Positions 1 to 8,954 are shown, counted from the first letter of the stretch. The stretch: DNA of 64,000 nucleotides from Egicoccus sp. AB-alg2 (GCF_041821065.1 NZ_JBGUAX010000001.1:62001-126000), one strand, 5' to 3'. Made by a program: numbers and translations. Notes: generated by a model not told the origin, from the sequence alone.

Positions 1-726
1 CAGCGCCGGACCGTCCAGGACCACCTTTGCCAGCTCGAACGGTGCGTCGCGGTCCAGCGGGCAGCTCTGCCCGACCAGCTCGGGGTCCAGTGACGACTGG
101 GCGTCGAGGCAGGCCTTCTCGCCGTCGACGAGGTACAGGGCGGCAAAGGCCACGTCACCGCGATCCTCGCCGAGCACCGGCAGCAGGGCGGCCGGAGCGC
201 CCTCGGAGGAGGTGAGCTCGCGGGCGCGGTCGCTCAGCCGGCCGAGCACCCGCAGGCGGCGGTCCTGCAGCACCCGTTCGGTCGTCTCCGTCACGGCGGT
301 GAAGATGCCGTCGATGCGTCCGTCGGCGCCGGGCACGGGGCTGTAGGAGAAGGTGAAGTAGCTCTCCTCGACGCTGCCGCTGCGGTCTATCCGCAGCAAC
401 TGGTCCTCGGACCACGTGGCCTCACCGCTCATGGCCTGGTCGAGCATCGGACCGATGACGTCCCAGATCTCCGGCCACACCCGCCGGCCGGGGGCCCCCA
501 TCGAGGCCGGGTGCTTGTCGCCCAGGATCACCCGGTAGGCGTCGTTGTAGAGCATGACCAGCTCGTCGCCCCACCAGATCAGCATGGGGAACTTGGACGC
601 GAGGCAGACGTCCAGCGCCGTGCGCAGGTTCTGCGGCCAGTGCTCGGCGGGCCCGAGCGGCGTGGCCGCCCAGTCGATCCCGTCGATCAGGGACGCGCAG
701 GCGGCATCGTCGATGTGTTCGTGCAA
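1..726 (-). CDS. PAS-domain sensor protein, N-terminal part (cut by window edge)
   Basis: The first 242 codons are present; the C-terminus lies off the left edge. Near the N-terminus the protein reads DWAATPLGPAEHWPQNLRTA, a block typical of PAS sensor kinases and SpoIIE-type phosphatases. A PAS core follows (FPMLIWWGDELVMLYNDAYR, then SVEESYFTFSYSPV), with the start of what looks like a GAF domain after about residue 160. A TTG at 726 is the only usual start codon after the upstream in-frame stop, and GGGACGGGGAC lies just before it. The output domain (kinase or PP2C phosphatase) cannot be seen, so the function stays at signal sensing. Confidence 0.75.
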   Translation of the reverse strand, partial: MHEHIDDAACASLIDGIDWAATPLGPAEHWPQNLRTALDVCLASKFPMLIWWGDELVMLYNDAYRVILGDKHPASMGAPGRRVWPEIWDVIGPMLDQAMSGEATWSEDQLLRIDRSGSVEESYFTFSYSPVPGADGRIDGIFTAVTETTERVLQDRRLRVLGRLSDRARELTSSEGAPAALLPVLGEDRGDVAFAALYLVDGEKACLDAQSSLDPELVGQSCPLDRDAPFELAKVVLDGPAL

Positions 727-833
727 GTCCCCGTCCCGCGGCTCGAGAGGTGGGCAATGGGCGAGGATTCAACACCACCGGGTATCGGCTCCGAACGGTC
801 GGCGCGGTCGGGAACGACCCGGAAAGCGGCAAA

Positions 834-857
834 CCCGCCACGACGGGTCGTGGCGGG
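834..857 (-). terminator. Rho-independent terminator of the betaine transporter operon
   Basis: A perfect 9-bp GC-rich stem (CCCGCCACG / CGTGGCGGG) with a 6-base loop lies about 30 bases after the stop of the substrate-binding protein gene. On the minus strand it is followed by a short T run. It fits an intrinsic terminator for the operon. Confidence 0.6.
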
Positions 858-888
858 CCTGCAGGCGGGGTTCGCGGATGGTGATAGG

Positions 889-1881
889 TCAGCCGACCAG
901 ACCCTGCTCCTGGAGCCATTCGCCGGCGATCTCGTTGGGTGCGAGCCCCTCGGCCGCGCGGCTGTTGAGGTCGATGAGCACCTCGGTGGTGAGCTGGGCG
1001 CTGATGCCGTCGATGAGCGAGACCAGGTCGTCGCCGTAGGCGTCGACGACCTCGGTGCGCAGCACCGGCACGATGTTCTCCGGCGGCACGATGGCGTCGG
1101 GGTCCTCCAGGCGCACCAGCGACTCGTCGGCCAGCGGCGGGTCGGTGGAGAACAGCAGGATCACGTCGACGTCACCGGCCTGCAGCGCGGCCAGGCGGGC
1201 GGCCGACTCCTGGATGGACTCGAACTCCACGTCCAGGCCGTAGCCTTCGGTGAGGCCGAGCAGGCAGGTGTCGCGCTCCTCGCACTCGGGCGGACCGGCG
1301 AACGTGATGGCCGTGCCCTGCAGGTCGGCCAGCGAGCTCACGCCGTTCTGCTCGGCGAACTCGGCGGTGGTCACGAACGCGTTGGCGTTCTCCGCCGGCG
1401 CCGGCTCCAGCACCGTGACGTCGTCCTCCTCGAAGGCGGCCCGGAGTGCCTCGACGCCGCTGTCGACGTCGGTGGGCGCCTCCTCGCCGAAGCCGACCAC
1501 CAGGGCCGAGCCGAGGTACTCGGGCAGGAAGTCGAGGTTGCCGCCCGACAGCTCCGGGAAGATCAGCTCACGGGCGCCGAGGTCCAGCTCGCGGCCGACC
1601 GGGTAGCCGGCGTCCTCCATCGCCTGGCCGTAGATCTCCGCCAGGATGGTCGACTCCGGGAAGTTGAACGACGCCACCGCGATCTCCGGGCCCTCGGGCA
1701 CCTCGGTGTCGGCGCCCTGCGGCTCCTCCTCGGCGGGGTCGCCGGTCTGCGCGTCGGGGGTCTCCTCAGCGTCCTCGCCGTCGCCGCCGCAGGCCGCGAG
1801 CAGCAGCGCGAGCGCTGCCACCGGGGCGAGCGTGCGGGTCAGGCGGCGCCGGCGGCCGGCGCGCGCCGCAACGGTACGCAT
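889..1881 (-). CDS. Glycine betaine/choline ABC transporter substrate-binding lipoprotein
   Basis: The 330-residue protein starts with a basic, hydrophobic signal ending in the lipobox LLLAACGG, so it should be a lipid-anchored extracellular binding protein. An acidic Glu/Asp-rich linker follows. The mature part matches the OpuBC/OsmF family of quaternary-amine binding proteins: FNFPESTILAEIYGQAMEDAG near its start and LDFLPEYLGSAL, the counterpart of the PEYxGTAL block. It is the last gene of the four-gene minus-strand operon, 78 bases after the second permease. The ligand is probably glycine betaine, choline or proline betaine; the exact one cannot be read from sequence. Confidence 0.9.
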   Translation of the reverse strand: MRTVAARAGRRRRLTRTLAPVAALALLLAACGGDGEDAEETPDAQTGDPAEEEPQGADTEVPEGPEIAVASFNFPESTILAEIYGQAMEDAGYPVGRELDLGARELIFPELSGGNLDFLPEYLGSALVVGFGEEAPTDVDSGVEALRAAFEEDDVTVLEPAPAENANAFVTTAEFAEQNGVSSLADLQGTAITFAGPPECEERDTCLLGLTEGYGLDVEFESIQESAARLAALQAGDVDVILLFSTDPPLADESLVRLEDPDAIVPPENIVPVLRTEVVDAYGDDLVSLIDGISAQLTTEVLIDLNSRAAEGLAPNEIAGEWLQEQGLVG

Positions 1882-1959
1882 GGGTCGTTCCTCTCGGTCA
1901 GGTCGGTTCGGGAGCGTAGGCGGGGGTCGCGGACCGGAGCGGTCCGCGGCACGAGGTGG

Positions 1960-2703
1960 TCAGCCGGCGGCGCCGGCACGGTTGGCGACGTCGGCGAGGG
2001 CGGTGTCGTCGCGGACGCCGCTGGGGACCAGCAGCCGTTCCAGACGCGTGAAGGCGACGTCGGCGAGCAGGGTCAGGGCGGCCAGCAGCAGCGCGCCCGC
2101 GAGCACGATGTGGCGGGCGCCGGCGCCGCGCGCGAACCCGTCGACGACGTAGCGGCCGAGCCCGCCGCCGTTGGTGACGATCGCGCCGATCGCGGTGGTG
2201 GCGATGACCTGCAGGAACGCGATGCGCACGCCGGCGAGCATCACCGGGCTGGCCAGCGGCAGCTCGATCTGGCGCAGCACCTGCCCTTCGGTGTAGCCCA
2301 TGCCGCGGGCCGCCTCGACGGTGGCGGCGTCGACGCCGCGCACGGCCGTGTAGGTGTTGGTGAACACCGGCGGCATCGCCAGCGCGGTCAGCGCCAGCAC
2401 GAGCGGCCAGAACTGGGTGCCGACCCAGCCGGTGCGGGTTGCCAGGAGCCAGAACAGCACGATCAGGCCGAACGAGGGGATGGCGCGGCCGAGGTTGACC
2501 ACGGCGGAGGCGGCCGCCTCGGCCCGGCGGTGATGGGCGAGGAAGAGCGCCGGCGGGATCGCCAGCCCGACCGCCAGCAGGATCGCGACCAGCGACACCC
2601 ACAGGTGCTGCATGGTGCGGAACGGCACGCCGGCCGGGTCGGTGAGGCTCCACCGGACGGGCTCGGCCAGCCAGGCGGCCGTGTCGCCGAACAGCTCGAT
2701 CAT
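1960..2703 (-). CDS. Quaternary-amine ABC transporter permease 2
   Basis: A 247-residue integral membrane protein with several hydrophobic segments and the inner-membrane permease coupling motif around EAARGMGYTEGQVLRQIELP. It belongs to the OpuBB/OpuBD/OsmW-like permeases. The ATG at 2703 is preferred over longer upstream readings because it overlaps the stop of the preceding permease gene (ATGA), which indicates translational coupling. With the other permease, the CBS-domain ATPase and the lipoprotein it should form a QAT-type importer for compatible solutes. Confidence 0.9.
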   Translation of the reverse strand: MIELFGDTAAWLAEPVRWSLTDPAGVPFRTMQHLWVSLVAILLAVGLAIPPALFLAHHRRAEAAASAVVNLGRAIPSFGLIVLFWLLATRTGWVGTQFWPLVLALTALAMPPVFTNTYTAVRGVDAATVEAARGMGYTEGQVLRQIELPLASPVMLAGVRIAFLQVIATTAIGAIVTNGGGLGRYVVDGFARGAGARHIVLAGALLLAALTLLADVAFTRLERLLVPSGVRDDTALADVANRAGAAG

Positions 2704-3386
2704 GCCGGCAGCCTCCGCCGCGCCCACGGGGTCAGCGCCCGCTCGACGCCCAGCAGCAGCACGTCGATGACGATGGCCAGCACGACCGACAGCAGCGTGC
2801 CGACCACGATCATGCTGGGGAACGGTGGCAGGGTCCGGAACCCGCGCAGGATGAAGGCGCCCAGCCCGCCGCGGCCGAGCAGCGCGGTCACCGTCACCAG
2901 CCCGATCACGGTCACCGACGCGATCCGCAGCCCGGCGACGATGACCGGCAGCGCCAGCGGCAGCTCGATCTCCAGGAACCGGCGCCCGCGCCGGTAGCCC
3001 ATCCCGTCGGCGGCCTCGAGTACCTCGGCGGGCACGCCCTCGATGCCGGCGACGATGTTCCGCACCAGGATCAGGATCGTGTAGGTGATCAGCGCGATGA
3101 TGGCGACCTGGTCGCCGATGCCGGTGAACGGCACCAGCAGCGCGAACAGCGCCAGCGACGGGATCGTGTACAGCACCCCGCCGAACGCCAGGATCGGCGC
3201 GAGCGTGCGTCGGTAGCCCAGGGCGACCAGCGCCAGGCCGAGCGAGATCAGCAGTCCGAAGCCGACGGCCACGACCGTGAAGTACAGGTGCTGGAGGGTC
3301 TGCGCCCAGATCCAGTCGGCGTTGCGCACGACCCAGTCCCACTCCAGCAGCGGGCGGGTGGCCTGGGCGACCACGGCCGTGCTCAC
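2700..3386 (-). CDS. Quaternary-amine ABC transporter permease 1
   Basis: A 228-residue permease starting GTG AGC ACG at 3386, whose GTG overlaps the stop of the ATPase gene (GTGA). It has about five or six membrane segments and the EAA-type loop LEAADGMGYRRGRRFLEIEL, which contacts the ATPase. It is homologous to the second permease downstream, so the importer has two different membrane subunits, as in OpuB/OpuC and OsmFWY systems. The longer in-frame extension upstream is basic, lies inside the ATPase gene and is not convincing protein. Confidence 0.9.
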   Translation of the reverse strand: MSTAVVAQATRPLLEWDWVVRNADWIWAQTLQHLYFTVVAVGFGLLISLGLALVALGYRRTLAPILAFGGVLYTIPSLALFALLVPFTGIGDQVAIIALITYTILILVRNIVAGIEGVPAEVLEAADGMGYRRGRRFLEIELPLALPVIVAGLRIASVTVIGLVTVTALLGRGGLGAFILRGFRTLPPFPSMIVVGTLLSVVLAIVIDVLLLGVERALTPWARRRLPA

Positions 3387-4528
3387 GTCGCGAGCCGCCG
3401 GGCGACGTCCTCGATGAACAACATGCCGAGGTAGTGCGGCCCGTCGGTGACGACGGCGACCTGGTTGCGGGTGGTCACGATCGCATCCAGCGCGCCACGC
3501 AGCGACGTGTCGCCCTTGATGACGACCCGGAACTCGCGGGTGTCGTGGTCGCCGACGCGGCGGGTGGGGTCGAGGTCGTCGACCCACAGCCAGCCGCGCA
3601 GTTCGTCGCCGTCGAGCACCCCGATCCAGTCGACGCCTTCCTCGGTGGCGACGCGGCGGGCGTCGTCGGCGGAGGCGGTCGCATCCACGACCGGGCCGCG
3701 GACGAGGTCGCCGTCGGACGCGGACAGCAGCGACAGCTGCTTGAGGGCGAGTTCGGCGCCGAGGAAGGAGCGCACGAAGTCGTTGGCGGGGGAACGCAGC
3801 AGCTCGGTGGGGGTGGCGTACTGCTCCAGCACCCCGCCGACGTTGAGGATGGCGATGCGGTCGCCGAGCTTGATGGCCTCGTCGATGTCGTGGGTGACGA
3901 ACACGATGGTCTTGCCGAGCTCGCGCTGCAGCTCCAGCAGCTGGTCCTGCAGGCGGGTGCGCACGAGCGGGTCGACGGCGCCGTAGGGCTCGTCCATGAG
4001 CAGCACGGGCGGGTCGGCGGCCAGGGCCCGGGCGACCCCGACACGCTGACGTTGCCCGCCGGAGAGCTCGGAGGGATACCTCGACGCCAGTGCCGGGTCG
4101 AGGTCCATGCGCTGGAGCAGCTCGGTGGTGCGGGCCTGGATGCGGTCCTTGTCCCAGCCGAGCAGGCGCGGGACGGTGGCGACGTTCTGGCCGATGGTCT
4201 TGTGCGGGAACAGCCCGATCTGCTGGATGACGTAGCCGATGTCGCGGCGCAGCTCGTGCGGGGCCCGCTGGGTGGTGTCGGTGCCGTCGAGGAGGACCGT
4301 GCCGCTGGTGGGCTCGATGATCCGGTTGATCATCTTGAGCGTGGTGGTCTTGCCGCAGCCCGAGGGGCCGACGAGCACCACGACCTCGCCGCGCGGGACG
4401 GTGAGGCTGAGCCCGTCCACGGCCGGCGTGTCGCTTCCGGGGAAGCGCTTGGTGAGCTGCCGCAGCTCGATCATCGACTCCCCGCCGGCGGGCGAGGCGG
4501 GAGCCGGCGCCGGGGCGGTCTGTTGCAC
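3383..4528 (-). CDS. Quaternary-amine ABC transporter ATPase with CBS domains
   Basis: The 381-residue ATPase has Walker A GPSGCGKTT (residues 54-62), signature ELSGGQRQR, Walker B VLLMDEP and the switch histidine in VTHDIDEA. After about residue 260 come two CBS-like segments ending in GMLFIEDVARRLAT. CBS modules in OpuA-type ATPases sense ionic strength or nucleotides and gate osmoprotectant uptake. A Pro/Ala-rich stretch precedes the internal Met19 (MIELRQLTKRFPG), which is an alternative start. It is the first gene of the operon and energises the two permeases encoded directly after it. Confidence 0.93.
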   Translation of the reverse strand: MQQTAPAPAPASPAGGESMIELRQLTKRFPGSDTPAVDGLSLTVPRGEVVVLVGPSGCGKTTTLKMINRIIEPTSGTVLLDGTDTTQRAPHELRRDIGYVIQQIGLFPHKTIGQNVATVPRLLGWDKDRIQARTTELLQRMDLDPALASRYPSELSGGQRQRVGVARALAADPPVLLMDEPYGAVDPLVRTRLQDQLLELQRELGKTIVFVTHDIDEAIKLGDRIAILNVGGVLEQYATPTELLRSPANDFVRSFLGAELALKQLSLLSASDGDLVRGPVVDATASADDARRVATEEGVDWIGVLDGDELRGWLWVDDLDPTRRVGDHDTREFRVVIKGDTSLRGALDAIVTTRNQVAVVTDGPHYLGMLFIEDVARRLAT

Positions 4529-4670
4529 GCGGGTCTCCTGTCCGGCGGGCTCGCGGCGGGCACGAAGCCTAGGCGAGCCCGGCAGGGCCCGGTGGGAGCC
4601 GGACCGTGGCGTGTTCGGAGCTACGGTCCTCCCGGCCGGGTGACCGGACCATGGACGAAAGGCGGTCGAG

Positions 4671-5171
4671 GTGTCACTGTCCGATCTGGACGAGGTCTTC
4701 GACGGAGCGCTGGTGTGGGGGATGGAGCTGGATCCCCGCTACCGGGTGCTGGCCGTGACGCTGGAGCCCACGGCCGAGCGCTACCCGTGGGGGGACGCCG
4801 ACGATCGTCGGGTGCAGCTGCTGGTGCATCCAGTGTCGACCGTCCTGGCCTCGTTCCGCTCGGTCGAGGACGGGCGGCGGCTGCTGCACACGTTCACGGA
4901 CGCGCAGTTGGTCGACGTGGCCGGCGCGTTCGGCGGGGCGGCGGTGGCGGCGCCGCTGTTCGGGCGGCCCGAGCCGCGGCCGGGGGAGTGGTCGCCGCAG
5001 TTCAGCATGGAGGGCCGCTCCAGCGCCGCCGACGGCACCCGCCACACCCTGACGGTCCAGCTCCGCGCCGACGACCTCGAGCTCGACCTGTTCGCCCGCT
5101 TCGACGAGGTCGAGGTGAAGGGTCCGGACGGCACGAACCTGGACCTCGACGCCCGGCGCGCGTCGGACTGA
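4671..5171 (+). CDS. Uncharacterised protein, 166 aa
   Basis: Starts with GTG at 4671, with AAAGG about ten bases upstream. The protein is acidic, has no signal peptide or membrane segment, and alternates short strands with Asp/Glu-rich turns. Its last third (LELDLFARFDEVEVKGPDG) looks like a compact beta sheet. I do not recognise the family. It is divergent from the betaine transporter and about 100 bases before a membrane module, with no obvious functional link to either. Codon use is strongly GC3-biased, so it is probably a real gene. Confidence 0.6.
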   Translation: MSLSDLDEVFDGALVWGMELDPRYRVLAVTLEPTAERYPWGDADDRRVQLLVHPVSTVLASFRSVEDGRRLLHTFTDAQLVDVAGAFGGAAVAAPLFGRPEPRPGEWSPQFSMEGRSSAADGTRHTLTVQLRADDLELDLFARFDEVEVKGPDGTNLDLDARRASD

Positions 5172-5267
5172 TCCGCGCGCCGGGTGATCCGACCTGTCGA
5201 ACGTGGGTCGGCGGACGCGATGCTCTGGCACGATTGGTCCTCCAGGGGCGAGGGGCAAGGTCGTGTC

Positions 5268-5912
5268 GTGTCGGTGACGGAACGGTTGGAGTCCGCCAGC
5301 CGCTTCTGGATCGCCTGGTGGGCACTGGGGATCGTGGCGCTCGTCGGCCTGGTCGTCGTGCCGCTGATCCTCGACGTGTCCGGGGGCGTCAGCGTGCCTC
5401 GATTCAACCGCTGGCTCGTCGAGGTCTGGCTGGTGACCGGGCTGGTCGCACTCGTGGTCCGACGGCTGCGCCCCTTCGATCTCTGGAACCGAACGCAGAA
5501 GGTCGTGTTCACCGGGCTGGCGGTGGGTGTCCTCGTTGCCCAGCTGTCGCCGATCAGCCTGCCGATCTACCCGTTCAGCGACTGGGCCATGTACACCGAG
5601 CCTGCCGCCGAAGTGCCGTATCCGGCGTTCGTCATGCTCGCGGACGGCGCAGAGGTCGGCCATCTGCCGATCGCCGACCTCGTTCCGAACGTGCTCGGCC
5701 GCGAGATCATGGACCGGTTCGGCGAGCTGAGTGTTCGCGCGGAGGAGGGGGACACGGGGGCCGAGCAAGCCATCACGAAACTGTTGCACCGACTCCTCGA
5801 CGCGCACGGAGATCCTGACGTGGACGCCGTCGAGGCGCGCTCGTGTCTTGTCGCGGGAACAGGGATCGCTCGGCACACGGACTGCCGGACGGTCCTGGTG
5901 GTGCAGCGATGA
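5268..5912 (+). CDS. Membrane protein of unknown function, partner of the next gene
   Basis: The likely start is the GTG at 5268 (VSVTERLES), seven bases after the ribosome site GAGGGGCAAGG; an ATG at 5184 would add residues without such a site. The 214-residue protein has three hydrophobic segments in its first half (FWIAWWALGIVALVGLVVVP and two more), then PFSDWAMYTEP and a soluble C-terminal domain of about 110 residues. The stop overlaps the ATG of the next membrane gene (ATGA). The pair resembles two-gene modules around HTTM/vitamin-K-carboxylase-like proteins; the biochemical role is unknown. Confidence 0.65.
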   Translation: MSVTERLESASRFWIAWWALGIVALVGLVVVPLILDVSGGVSVPRFNRWLVEVWLVTGLVALVVRRLRPFDLWNRTQKVVFTGLAVGVLVAQLSPISLPIYPFSDWAMYTEPAAEVPYPAFVMLADGAEVGHLPIADLVPNVLGREIMDRFGELSVRAEEGDTGAEQAITKLLHRLLDAHGDPDVDAVEARSCLVAGTGIARHTDCRTVLVVQR

Positions 5913-6784
5913 TCGAGAGCACCGTGGCCGCCCAGCGGCTCGCCGTGGTCCGCATCGTCGTGTTCGGCGTCTGGTTCATCCGACTCGCGACCACACCGGT
6001 CGCCAGCTACGCACTGTTGCCATCGGAGGCGGTGCAGCCGGTCGGCATCATGCAGCTGCTGCCTGTGGCGACGCTGCTGAGCTCGCCGGTGGCGCTGGAG
6101 TTGCTGAGGGGCGCCGGGCTGGTCTTCACGGCCGCATGCGTTCTGGGCCTTCGGCCGTGGCGTCTCCTCGGCGTGACGGCGTTCCTGCTCGTGCTCTGGC
6201 ACGACGGAGCGATGAAGGCGACGCAGGCCTACGTGAACCACGGTCAGGCGCTGGCAATGTTCGCGACCCTGATGCTCGCTGTCTCACCGGCGGCTGACGC
6301 ATTCAGTGTCATGACGAACCGGGTCTCCGCGGCTCGCTCGAAGGCGTATGCCGGCGGCCTCCTGGCGTGCGCCCTGTTCGCCACGACGAGTTACACCTTC
6401 GTGGGCCTGCGCCGCATCATCTACGGCGGCTGGAGTGTCTTCACGGACGGCACGATCGAGCGCTGGGTCGAGGCACGTTCGCTGGAGTACGCCGCCTATG
6501 ACTTCCGCCTGGGTGCGGAGTTGCTCCAGGTGCGTGGCGCAGGTGCGGTGCTGGTTCTCGGCATGCTCCTGGCCACCGTCGCCGAGGCGGGAGCCGTCCT
6601 CATCCTGCTGTGGCGACGTCTGCAAATCCCGTGGCTGGTGGCGATCGTCGGCTTCCACGTGTCGACGCTGCTGCTGATGAACATCTTCTTCTGGGAGAAC
6701 GTGGCGATCCTGGTTGCGCTCTTCGCCACGCCCGAGTTCCTCGAACGTCGCCTTCGCGAGCCAGATGCCGCTCTGACGGTTTGA
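5909..6784 (+). CDS. HTTM-like (vitamin K carboxylase superfamily-like) membrane protein
   Basis: A 291-residue polytopic membrane protein with about seven hydrophobic segments. The stretch YVNHGQALAMFATLMLAVSP followed by AADAFSV resembles HTTM-domain proteins, where a conserved loop sits between two membrane helices after a His-containing motif. HTTM proteins are bacterial relatives of vitamin-K-dependent gamma-carboxylase, but the carboxylase catalytic residues cannot be assigned here. The start at 5909 overlaps the previous stop. The pair ends in a strong hairpin shared with the opposite gene. Confidence 0.55.
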   Translation: MIESTVAAQRLAVVRIVVFGVWFIRLATTPVASYALLPSEAVQPVGIMQLLPVATLLSSPVALELLRGAGLVFTAACVLGLRPWRLLGVTAFLLVLWHDGAMKATQAYVNHGQALAMFATLMLAVSPAADAFSVMTNRVSAARSKAYAGGLLACALFATTSYTFVGLRRIIYGGWSVFTDGTIERWVEARSLEYAAYDFRLGAELLQVRGAGAVLVLGMLLATVAEAGAVLILLWRRLQIPWLVAIVGFHVSTLLLMNIFFWENVAILVALFATPEFLERRLREPDAALTV

Positions 6785-6801
6785 TCAGTCGTTCGGCTCG
6801 T

Positions 6802-6840
6802 CCTCGTGGTGTCGGACGTCGAATGCCCGACACCACGAGG
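6802..6840. terminator. Bidirectional terminator hairpin
   Basis: A perfect 14-bp stem (CCTCGTGGTGTCGG pairing with CCGACACCACGAGG) with an 11-base loop lies between the convergent membrane module (stop 6784) and the LVIVD gene (stop 6849). It should stop transcription from both sides. Confidence 0.8.
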
Positions 6841-6848
6841 ATCCGTCG

Positions 6849-8429
6849 TCAGTCGCTGCGGGTGGCCGGCGGCAGGACGCAGGCGCCGCCGAACGGGCTG
6901 GCCGCCGCACGGGTGGCCAGATCGGCGTTCACGGTCAGCCACGACTGCAGCACCGGTGCGGTGACCGCCGGGGCTGCGCCACGTTCGGCAGGCATGTCGA
7001 CCTCGAGGATCTCCATGCCGCGGGTCGGGTCCTGGGTGTAGACGAGGTTGGTCTTGCGTCCCGTCTGGTGGCCGTCGGCGTCGTACTCGGGCACCCACTT
7101 CGCGCCCCAGGTCTCCTGCACGCCGGTGATCCAGAAGCCGACCTGGCGGATCTCGGTCGGGTCGTTGACGTCGAGGATGCGCAGGCCCTGCTGGTACCAG
7201 CCCTGCGCGACGTAGCCGTCCTGGTGGTAGTCGAAGTAGTGGGCCGAGCAGAACGCGCCGGCGGGCGTCTTGACGCCGGTGTCGAGCAGTTCCGTGTTCC
7301 ACTGGTCGAGTGGCGTGATCGTGCCGCCGTCCTGGACGCCGTCGGGGTTGATGGTCGGGTCGAGGTCGGGGACGTGCCAGGTCTGGAACGAGCCCTCCGA
7401 CGCGCAGGTGGTGTCGATGTAGTCCTCTTCGGTGACCAGCAGCACGTTGCCGCGGTCGACGTGCGGGCTGCCGCTGTCAGTCACGCGATGGCCCTTCGCG
7501 TTTCCCTTCGGGTTGGCCTTGCCGGGACGGTGCCGCGGGCCGGTGAAGTCGTCGGCATTCGGACGCAGGCTGTTGTGGGAGATGAAGTTGTTCCAGGCCG
7601 GGTCGCGGCCGTGGACGTCCGACGAGTTGAGGACGACCGGTGCGGTGGGGTCGGTGACGTCGTAGCCGACGATGCCGCCGGTGCCGACCCACCACGTCAC
7701 CTCGTCGGCGTCCACGTCCCAGTCGTGGCCGATGCCGGTGGAGAAGGCCGCGTTGCCCTCCATCGGCTGGCCGGTGACCTGGTCGAGGACAACCGGGTCG
7801 TCGAGGTCGGTGAGGTCCACGACGTCGAAGGCGGCGCCGCGGCCGGACGAGTAGGCGTGGGTGCACTCGCGGTTGGCGCAGCCGACGGTGTGGGTGTCCG
7901 TGCCGACGTTCACACGTGAGCGGATGTAGGGCGAGGCCGGGTCGGTAACGTCGACAACCACAATCTCGTCGTAGGTGCCGACGTCGGTCGGGTCCTCGGT
8001 CGGTGTGACCCCGATGCTGTCGAAGCCGACGAGCACGAACTTGGTGCCGTCGGCGCGCTCGCCGAGCTTGACGTTCTCGTTCTGGAACAGCGCCATCGGC
8101 ACCGCACCGAGCAGCCGCGGCAGCCGCGGGTCGCTGATGTCGTAGGTGCGGATGCCCGTCAGCGTGGATGCGTACATCAGCGGTGCGTCGCTGGCGAACG
8201 CGACCGAGATCACCGACGGCTCCGGCAACAGGCCGACCGGCGTGACGTTCGGACTCGGCAGCAGCGTGTCGGCCGTCGCCTCGACGATCGAGACCGTGAA
8301 GCCGACGACGCCACCGACGGTGCCGGTCACGTCGTCCAGCGTCGACCCCAGGCCGGTGGCCCCGAGCGGTGAGGTCGCCAGCACCAGCGGCGCGACGGCC
8401 AGAGCGGCGTAGCCGCGGATCCTTGTCAT
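6849..8429 (-). CDS. Secreted LVIVD-repeat beta-propeller protein
   Basis: The ATG at 8429 follows a strong GGGAGGGG site, giving a 526-residue protein with an N-terminal signal (RIRGYAALAVAPLVLATSP). The body has recurring YDISDP, VDVTDPASPYI, VVDLTDLDDP, YDVTDPTAP and LDVNDP blocks of the LVIVD repeat family, which form beta-propellers on cell-surface or exported proteins. Conserved His/Asp clusters (GIGHDWDVDADE, CSAHYFDYHQDG) may bind metal. No enzymatic function can be assigned. It stands alone, facing the plus-strand pilus locus across a 240-base spacer. Confidence 0.8.
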   Translation of the reverse strand: MTRIRGYAALAVAPLVLATSPLGATGLGSTLDDVTGTVGGVVGFTVSIVEATADTLLPSPNVTPVGLLPEPSVISVAFASDAPLMYASTLTGIRTYDISDPRLPRLLGAVPMALFQNENVKLGERADGTKFVLVGFDSIGVTPTEDPTDVGTYDEIVVVDVTDPASPYIRSRVNVGTDTHTVGCANRECTHAYSSGRGAAFDVVDLTDLDDPVVLDQVTGQPMEGNAAFSTGIGHDWDVDADEVTWWVGTGGIVGYDVTDPTAPVVLNSSDVHGRDPAWNNFISHNSLRPNADDFTGPRHRPGKANPKGNAKGHRVTDSGSPHVDRGNVLLVTEEDYIDTTCASEGSFQTWHVPDLDPTINPDGVQDGGTITPLDQWNTELLDTGVKTPAGAFCSAHYFDYHQDGYVAQGWYQQGLRILDVNDPTEIRQVGFWITGVQETWGAKWVPEYDADGHQTGRKTNLVYTQDPTRGMEILEVDMPAERGAAPAVTAPVLQSWLTVNADLATRAAASPFGGACVLPPATRSD

Positions 8430-8568
8430 GTCCCCTCCCAGGTGAGTGAGTTCCTGAGGAGGACAACGATCTCGCCGCGGCGAGGACACGCGACCGGCAG
8501 CCGGGATTGTCGGCAAGGCTGGGGCCGCCCGATCCAGTCGGACCCGCGTATCGGACCGTTCATCAATC

Positions 8569-8584
8569 TTGGCGATTGAGCCAA
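8569..8584. promoter_or_regulatory. Inverted repeat upstream of the pilin gene
   Basis: TTGGC-GATTGA-GCCAA forms a 5-bp inverted repeat about 85 bases before the first Flp pilin start, inside the 240-base spacer between the LVIVD gene and the Tad locus. It lies in a less GC-rich stretch where the pilin promoter would be expected. It could be a regulator site; no regulator can be named. Confidence 0.3.
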
Positions 8585-8669
8585 TCCTGCGGGCAACGGA
8601 TAGTTCCCGACAGCAGGACGACGTCAGCAGTGAGGCGGGCGTCGGAAGCTACACAGGAGATGGACAAGC

Positions 8670-8876
8670 ATGACGCAGGACCTCTTCATCAAGCTGGCCG
8701 TCGCCCGCAACAACTTCGTCGCGCGCACGCGCGACGGGGTTGAGGGTGCCACGGCCGTGGAATACGGCCTCATGGTCGCGCTCATCGCGGTTGCCATCAT
8801 CGGGGCCGTGCGACTGATCGGCACCAACCTCGACACGATGTTCGATGGCGTGGCCAACGACATCGCCGGCACCTGA
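8670..8876 (+). CDS. flp: Flp/Fap-type pilin 1
   Basis: A 68-residue type IVb pilin. A short basic leader ends at Gly26, followed by ATAVEYGLMVALIAVAIIGA, the Flp signature with Glu at mature position +5 beside Tyr, and one hydrophobic helix. It would be cut by a TadV/CpaA prepilin peptidase (not in this window) and assembled by the CpaF/TadB/TadC machine encoded downstream. An AGGAG site precedes the start. The leader is longer than usual for Flp, while the mature part of about 42 residues is typical. Confidence 0.92.
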   Translation: MTQDLFIKLAVARNNFVARTRDGVEGATAVEYGLMVALIAVAIIGAVRLIGTNLDTMFDGVANDIAGT

Positions 8877-8954
8877 GATTGCTCGAATCTAGGCGGGGCG
8901 GCTGACAAGGTGTCGCCGCCCTGCCTGTATAGGCACGATGCAAGCGAGGTCACG

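Noticed and set aside
511-2997. 828-codon open frame on the plus strand over the betaine transporter genes
   Set aside because: It is the antisense of well-recognised minus-strand genes and has no domain or ribosome site; long open antisense frames are expected at this GC content.
3434-5818. 794-codon plus-strand open frame
   Set aside because: It crosses the ABC ATPase gene in antisense and two real plus-strand genes in another frame; composition is Arg/Gly/Ala-rich with no motif.
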